NCBI GenBank assembly: GCA_946415645.1
Contig: CAMKTJ010000006.1
Span: forward strand, 30,337-94,336
Direction of reading: 5' to 3'
Origin: an uncultured Prevotellaceae bacterium
GTDB taxonomy: Bacteria > Bacteroidota > Bacteroidia > Bacteroidales > Bacteroidaceae
DNA: 64,000 bases
The notes beneath the pieces are model-generated. The model saw only the letters and a program-made list of their open reading frames with translations. It was not told where the DNA came from and searched no databases. The stretch's first letter is position 1, and each line of letters begins with the position of its first letter. A program made the translations under genes and the position numbers. Positions 61,425 to 64,000 of this stretch are shown in pieces.

Positions 61425-61502
61425 AGTGAAGAGTGAAGAGTGAAGAGTGAAGAATTTGCTGCTGCTCTGATAATTATGAATTGTGAATTATGAATTACGA
61501 AT
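61425..61502 (+). repeat. Class B and class F cassettes upstream of ribD, supplying its start codon
   Basis: Four GTGAAGA units (61425-61455) are followed by a short spacer and then by AATTATGAATTGTGAATTAT and GAATTACGAATC (class F). The ribD ATG at 61490 and the codons of MNYES are part of the class F block. Confidence 0.9.
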
Positions 61503-62473
61503 CAAAATACATGCAGCGCTGCATCCAATTGGCCAAATGTGGCGAGATGGGTGCTCCACCCAATCCTATGGTGGGTGCCGTAATAGTGTATAACGATACA
61601 ATAATCGGTGAGGGCTATCATCGCAGATGCGGCGGCCCACATGCCGAGGTAAATGCTATCAGAAGTGTTAGGGATGAGTCGTTGTTAAAGGAAAGTACCA
61701 TATATGTCAGCCTGGAACCTTGCTCGCATTATGGAAAGACGCCTCCCTGTGCTGATTTGATAATTGAGAAGCAGATACCACGTGTTGTAGTAGGCTGCCT
61801 GGATCCTTTTGCCAAAGTAAATGGACAGGGTATCAAGAAGTTGTGCGATGCCGGAATAGAGGTCGTTGTGGGTGTCTTGGAAAAAGAATGCCTGGAACTA
61901 AACAGAAAATTCATAACCTTCCATCAGCAGCATAGACCTTGGGTAACGCTGAAATGGGCACAGAGCGAGGATGGGTATATGGATGCCCAAAGGAAGACGG
62001 GTGAGAAGCCTGTGCAGTTCTCTTCGACTTTTACCCAGACTTTGGTACACCGTATGCGAGCTATGCATCAGGCTATTATGGTGGGCACAAATACAGTCTT
62101 GTTGGATAATCCGACGTTGACAACCCGTCTGTGGGATGGACCTAACCCGTTGAGGGTAACCATAGACCGGAATGGAGTTCTTCCTGATACTGTTCATCTG
62201 AAAGATGGAAAGGCACCGACGGTAATCTATGAAGACGGTGATTTGAAGCGGATACTGGATGATTTATACAAGAGAGGCGTTCAGTCATTGTTGGTGGAAG
62301 GCGGTGCACAACTCATACAGCATTTTATTGATTCGGATCTGTGGGATGAGGCTCGGATTGAGATCGCCCCAATGACCCTGAAAAATGGTGTTCTTGTACC
62401 CAAAATGATGAATGCCGAACTTGTGGAAAAGACCGTTCTTGATGGGAGGAAAATACTAAACTATAAGCGTTAA
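61490..62473 (+). CDS. ribD: Bifunctional diaminohydroxyphosphoribosylaminopyrimidine deaminase / reductase RibD
   Basis: This 327-residue protein has the deaminase domain (YMQRCIQLAKCGEMGAPPNPMVGAVIV, GGPHAEVNAI, LEPCSHYGKTPPCADLII zinc site) and the reductase domain (PWVTLKWAQSEDGYMD, AIMVGTNTVLLDNPTLTTR, SLLVEGGAQLIQHFI). It catalyses the second and third steps of riboflavin synthesis. The start codon comes from a repeat, yet the length of the N-terminus is normal (ESKYMQRC aligns with other RibD proteins). No FMN riboswitch is seen in the 85-nt upstream gap. Confidence 0.96.
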   Translation: MNYESKYMQRCIQLAKCGEMGAPPNPMVGAVIVYNDTIIGEGYHRRCGGPHAEVNAIRSVRDESLLKESTIYVSLEPCSHYGKTPPCADLIIEKQIPRVVVGCLDPFAKVNGQGIKKLCDAGIEVVVGVLEKECLELNRKFITFHQQHRPWVTLKWAQSEDGYMDAQRKTGEKPVQFSSTFTQTLVHRMRAMHQAIMVGTNTVLLDNPTLTTRLWDGPNPLRVTIDRNGVLPDTVHLKDGKAPTVIYEDGDLKRILDDLYKRGVQSLLVEGGAQLIQHFIDSDLWDEARIEIAPMTLKNGVLVPKMMNAELVEKTVLDGRKILNYKR

Positions 62474-62571
62474 ATGTAAAAAATCCGGTTAAAAGTGCAG
62501 TTTTAGGACATAGAAACCCTAATTTTACTTAATTCGAGGGTGGAATGTGATGTAATATCAAATATTAACTA

Positions 62572-62579
62572 TACCTTTG
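62572..62579 (+). promoter_or_regulatory. -7 box (TACCTTTG) upstream of the terminal lipoprotein gene
   Basis: TACCTTTG lies 27 nt before the ATG at 62607. No clear -33 element and no terminator after ribD are seen in 62474-62571. Confidence 0.55.
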
Positions 62580-62606
62580 CACTTTGGTTAAAGTATACCA
62601 TTGTAA

Positions 62607-64000
62607 ATGTGCGCACATAAGACTATAAAAAAATACGGGATGTTGCTATTGGCGACGTTACCTTTCTTGTTGTTGGAATCGTGTATGTCTGGCGATGAGA
62701 CGGAGAGTGATGATTATTGTTATATCTGGGAGGTGTCTCTAGGTACTTTGAAGCGTGAGACGAATATACTTAATTCTTCAGGACAAGATACAACAATAAC
62801 GACTACTTATTCGGGAAGTAAATTCCCTATGACCATAAACCAACGTTCAATGACGATAGAGAACGTGGATTCTCTGTTGTATGGTACTGTTTTGCGGGCG
62901 GTATTGGTTAATATTTCTTATAACGGTTCCAGATTGGTGTATCGCACAAAGGATGATGTTGATGGCGCATGGTTGACCTATAATTCGTCTGACAGTTTGG
63001 ATTTGCGCAAGCCTATAGAACTGATGTTGGTGGCCAACGATGGTTTAAGTGCAAGATCCTATACGCTGAAGCTAAATGTGCATAGCGTGGAAGGTGACTC
63101 GCTTTACTGGAAGAAGGCTGATGATGCTGTTCCACAGTTGCAGTCCTTAAGCCAACAGCGTGCCTTTATTGTGCAAGGTAATTTGGTTGTCCTTGGCAAG
63201 AAAGATGATGTTATAACACTTGTTGAGCGTTCATCAGAGGGCCTTTGGAATGATATTCCTACGAATCTTCCTTCTAATGTTGATGTCCAGACTGTTACTC
63301 AAAAGGGAAATGTATTCTTTGTTAATTCGGCAGAGGGTGATATATACACTTCAACGGATGGAAAGAATTGGCAGAAACTGAATATTCCTCAGCATTCAGG
63401 GCTTGTATTGGCCGGTGCTACTCCTGATTATCTCTATGCTTTGATGGATGGAGAATTATACAGATGTGCTGAGGGCGAGCAGGGAGAGTGGACTTTCCTG
63501 CCTGAATGTTTAGATGAAAGTTCTGCGTGTCTGCCGTCAAAGAACGTAAAGACATTGCTGATGAAACAGGCTAACGGTAGCCAACGTTTCGTAATGGTTG
63601 GTAATCGTACTGATGATAATGACAAGACCTCTGTTGTCTGGAATAAGATGTGGAATGAAGACATCTCCGAAGGGGAGGCTGTTTGGATGTTTGTGAACCA
63701 GACGGAGGATAATAAGCGTGCATTGCCTCAGTTGGAGTATCTGAACCTGATTCAATACGATGGTAAATGTATGGCCTTTGGTGGTACTTCAGTTGCTGGT
63801 AAGGGTACAAATAATGCTATGGATGCTCTGTATGTGAGCGAGGATTATGGCATTTCGTGGCATAAGGATTCGGAATTGCATCTACCGGTACAGTTGAAAG
63901 GCGTGAATGGCCCCATCAGCAGTGTGGTAGACAGCGATAATGTAATATGGATAATTGCCAATGGTGAAGTATGGCGAGGAAAACTGAACAGACTGGACTT
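62607..64000 (+). CDS. Large lipoprotein, DUF6242-like beta-propeller (partial, runs off the right edge)
   Basis: The frame is open from the ATG at 62607 to the window end (464 codons), so the gene is incomplete. It starts with a lipoprotein signal (MLLLATLPFLLLESCMSGDE). An N-terminal beta domain (about residues 40-170) is followed by repeats of sialidase/BNR-like propeller character: DIYTSTDGKNWQKLNIP, LYRCAEGEQGEWTFLP, LYVSEDYGISWHKDSEL. This arrangement is that of Bacteroidota DUF6242 lipoproteins; the assignment is by eye. The function is unknown. Confidence 0.75.
   Translation, partial: MCAHKTIKKYGMLLLATLPFLLLESCMSGDETESDDYCYIWEVSLGTLKRETNILNSSGQDTTITTTYSGSKFPMTINQRSMTIENVDSLLYGTVLRAVLVNISYNGSRLVYRTKDDVDGAWLTYNSSDSLDLRKPIELMLVANDGLSARSYTLKLNVHSVEGDSLYWKKADDAVPQLQSLSQQRAFIVQGNLVVLGKKDDVITLVERSSEGLWNDIPTNLPSNVDVQTVTQKGNVFFVNSAEGDIYTSTDGKNWQKLNIPQHSGLVLAGATPDYLYALMDGELYRCAEGEQGEWTFLPECLDESSACLPSKNVKTLLMKQANGSQRFVMVGNRTDDNDKTSVVWNKMWNEDISEGEAVWMFVNQTEDNKRALPQLEYLNLIQYDGKCMAFGGTSVAGKGTNNAMDALYVSEDYGISWHKDSELHLPVQLKGVNGPISSVVDSDNVIWIIANGEVWRGKLNRLD

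Noticed and set aside
61405..61489. FMN riboswitch in front of ribD
   Set aside because: The gap is only 85 nt and is mostly GTGAAGA and TGAATTA repeats; no RFN-element conserved segments are visible.

Overview
The window looks like chromosomal DNA of a member of the Bacteroidota, most likely Prevotellaceae (Prevotella sensu lato, gut or rumen type). The evidence is: Bacteroidota -7 promoter boxes (TAnnTTTG, often with TTG/TTTG 19-21 nt upstream); many secreted proteins ending in type IX secretion (T9SS) type-A-like sorting signals of the form YDLSGRKV...KGLYIxNGKKVxxK; SPII lipoproteins; and a set of polysaccharide-degrading enzymes (GH115, GH97, GH43). There is one tRNA (Gln, CTG). I see no rRNA, CRISPR array, insertion sequence or prophage.

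Layout: 0.2-7.7 kb, an M60-type metallopeptidase, a TonB-receptor-like beta-barrel and an exported protein that looks like TldD and TldE fused in one chain. 7.8-9.5 kb, secreted PI-PLC-like protein. 9.8-14.5 kb, a SpoIID/LytB protein, a GT2-DUF4922 fusion and a divergent ATP-grasp-like gene. 14.5-19.5 kb, tRNA-Gln, then rsfS-ftsH-cdsA-cotH-like. 19.6-30.3 kb, a reverse-strand pair: GH115 glucuronidase and a 2245-residue GLUG-type surface protein. 30.7-35 kb, two metallophosphoesterase paralogues flanking an unknown secreted protein. 35-36.5 kb, rsgA and frr. 36.7-41.2 kb, VTC-domain, DUF4956, DUF2490, a sorting-domain protein, a Cthe_2159-like protein and a lipoprotein. 41.3-49.4 kb, pyrH, birA, yraN, tadA, pepD, ilvA, ridA and GH97. 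49.5-60 kb, alpha-2-macroglobulin-like protein, fasciclin-domain lipoprotein and GH43/FG-GAP protein. 60-64 kb, recX, prmC, ribD and the start of a large lipoprotein.

The most unusual content is not a gene but a set of short (about 25-75 bp) low-complexity cassettes at about 20 places. They include CCCCCTCC...GGGGGAG palindromes, GTGAAGAGTGAAG, GCAAGGGGCAAGG, TCAATGTTCAAT, ATTCAAAATTCAAAAT, TCAACTCTCAAC, GGTTATAGGTTATTGG and others. They sit between genes, and also in frame inside birA, rsgA, the GT2-DUF4922 gene (three copies), the SpoIID gene and the C-terminal sorting domains of at least three secreted proteins. In other places they supply start codons (ribD, the 32.0 kb gene) or stop codons (ftsH, GT2-DUF4922). 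Two secreted proteins (CotH-like and GH115) carry cassettes at the same points of the sorting domain, but a different cassette type at one of those points. This suggests an active, exchangeable short repeat system.

All functional assignments come from motif recognition by eye; no database search was run.
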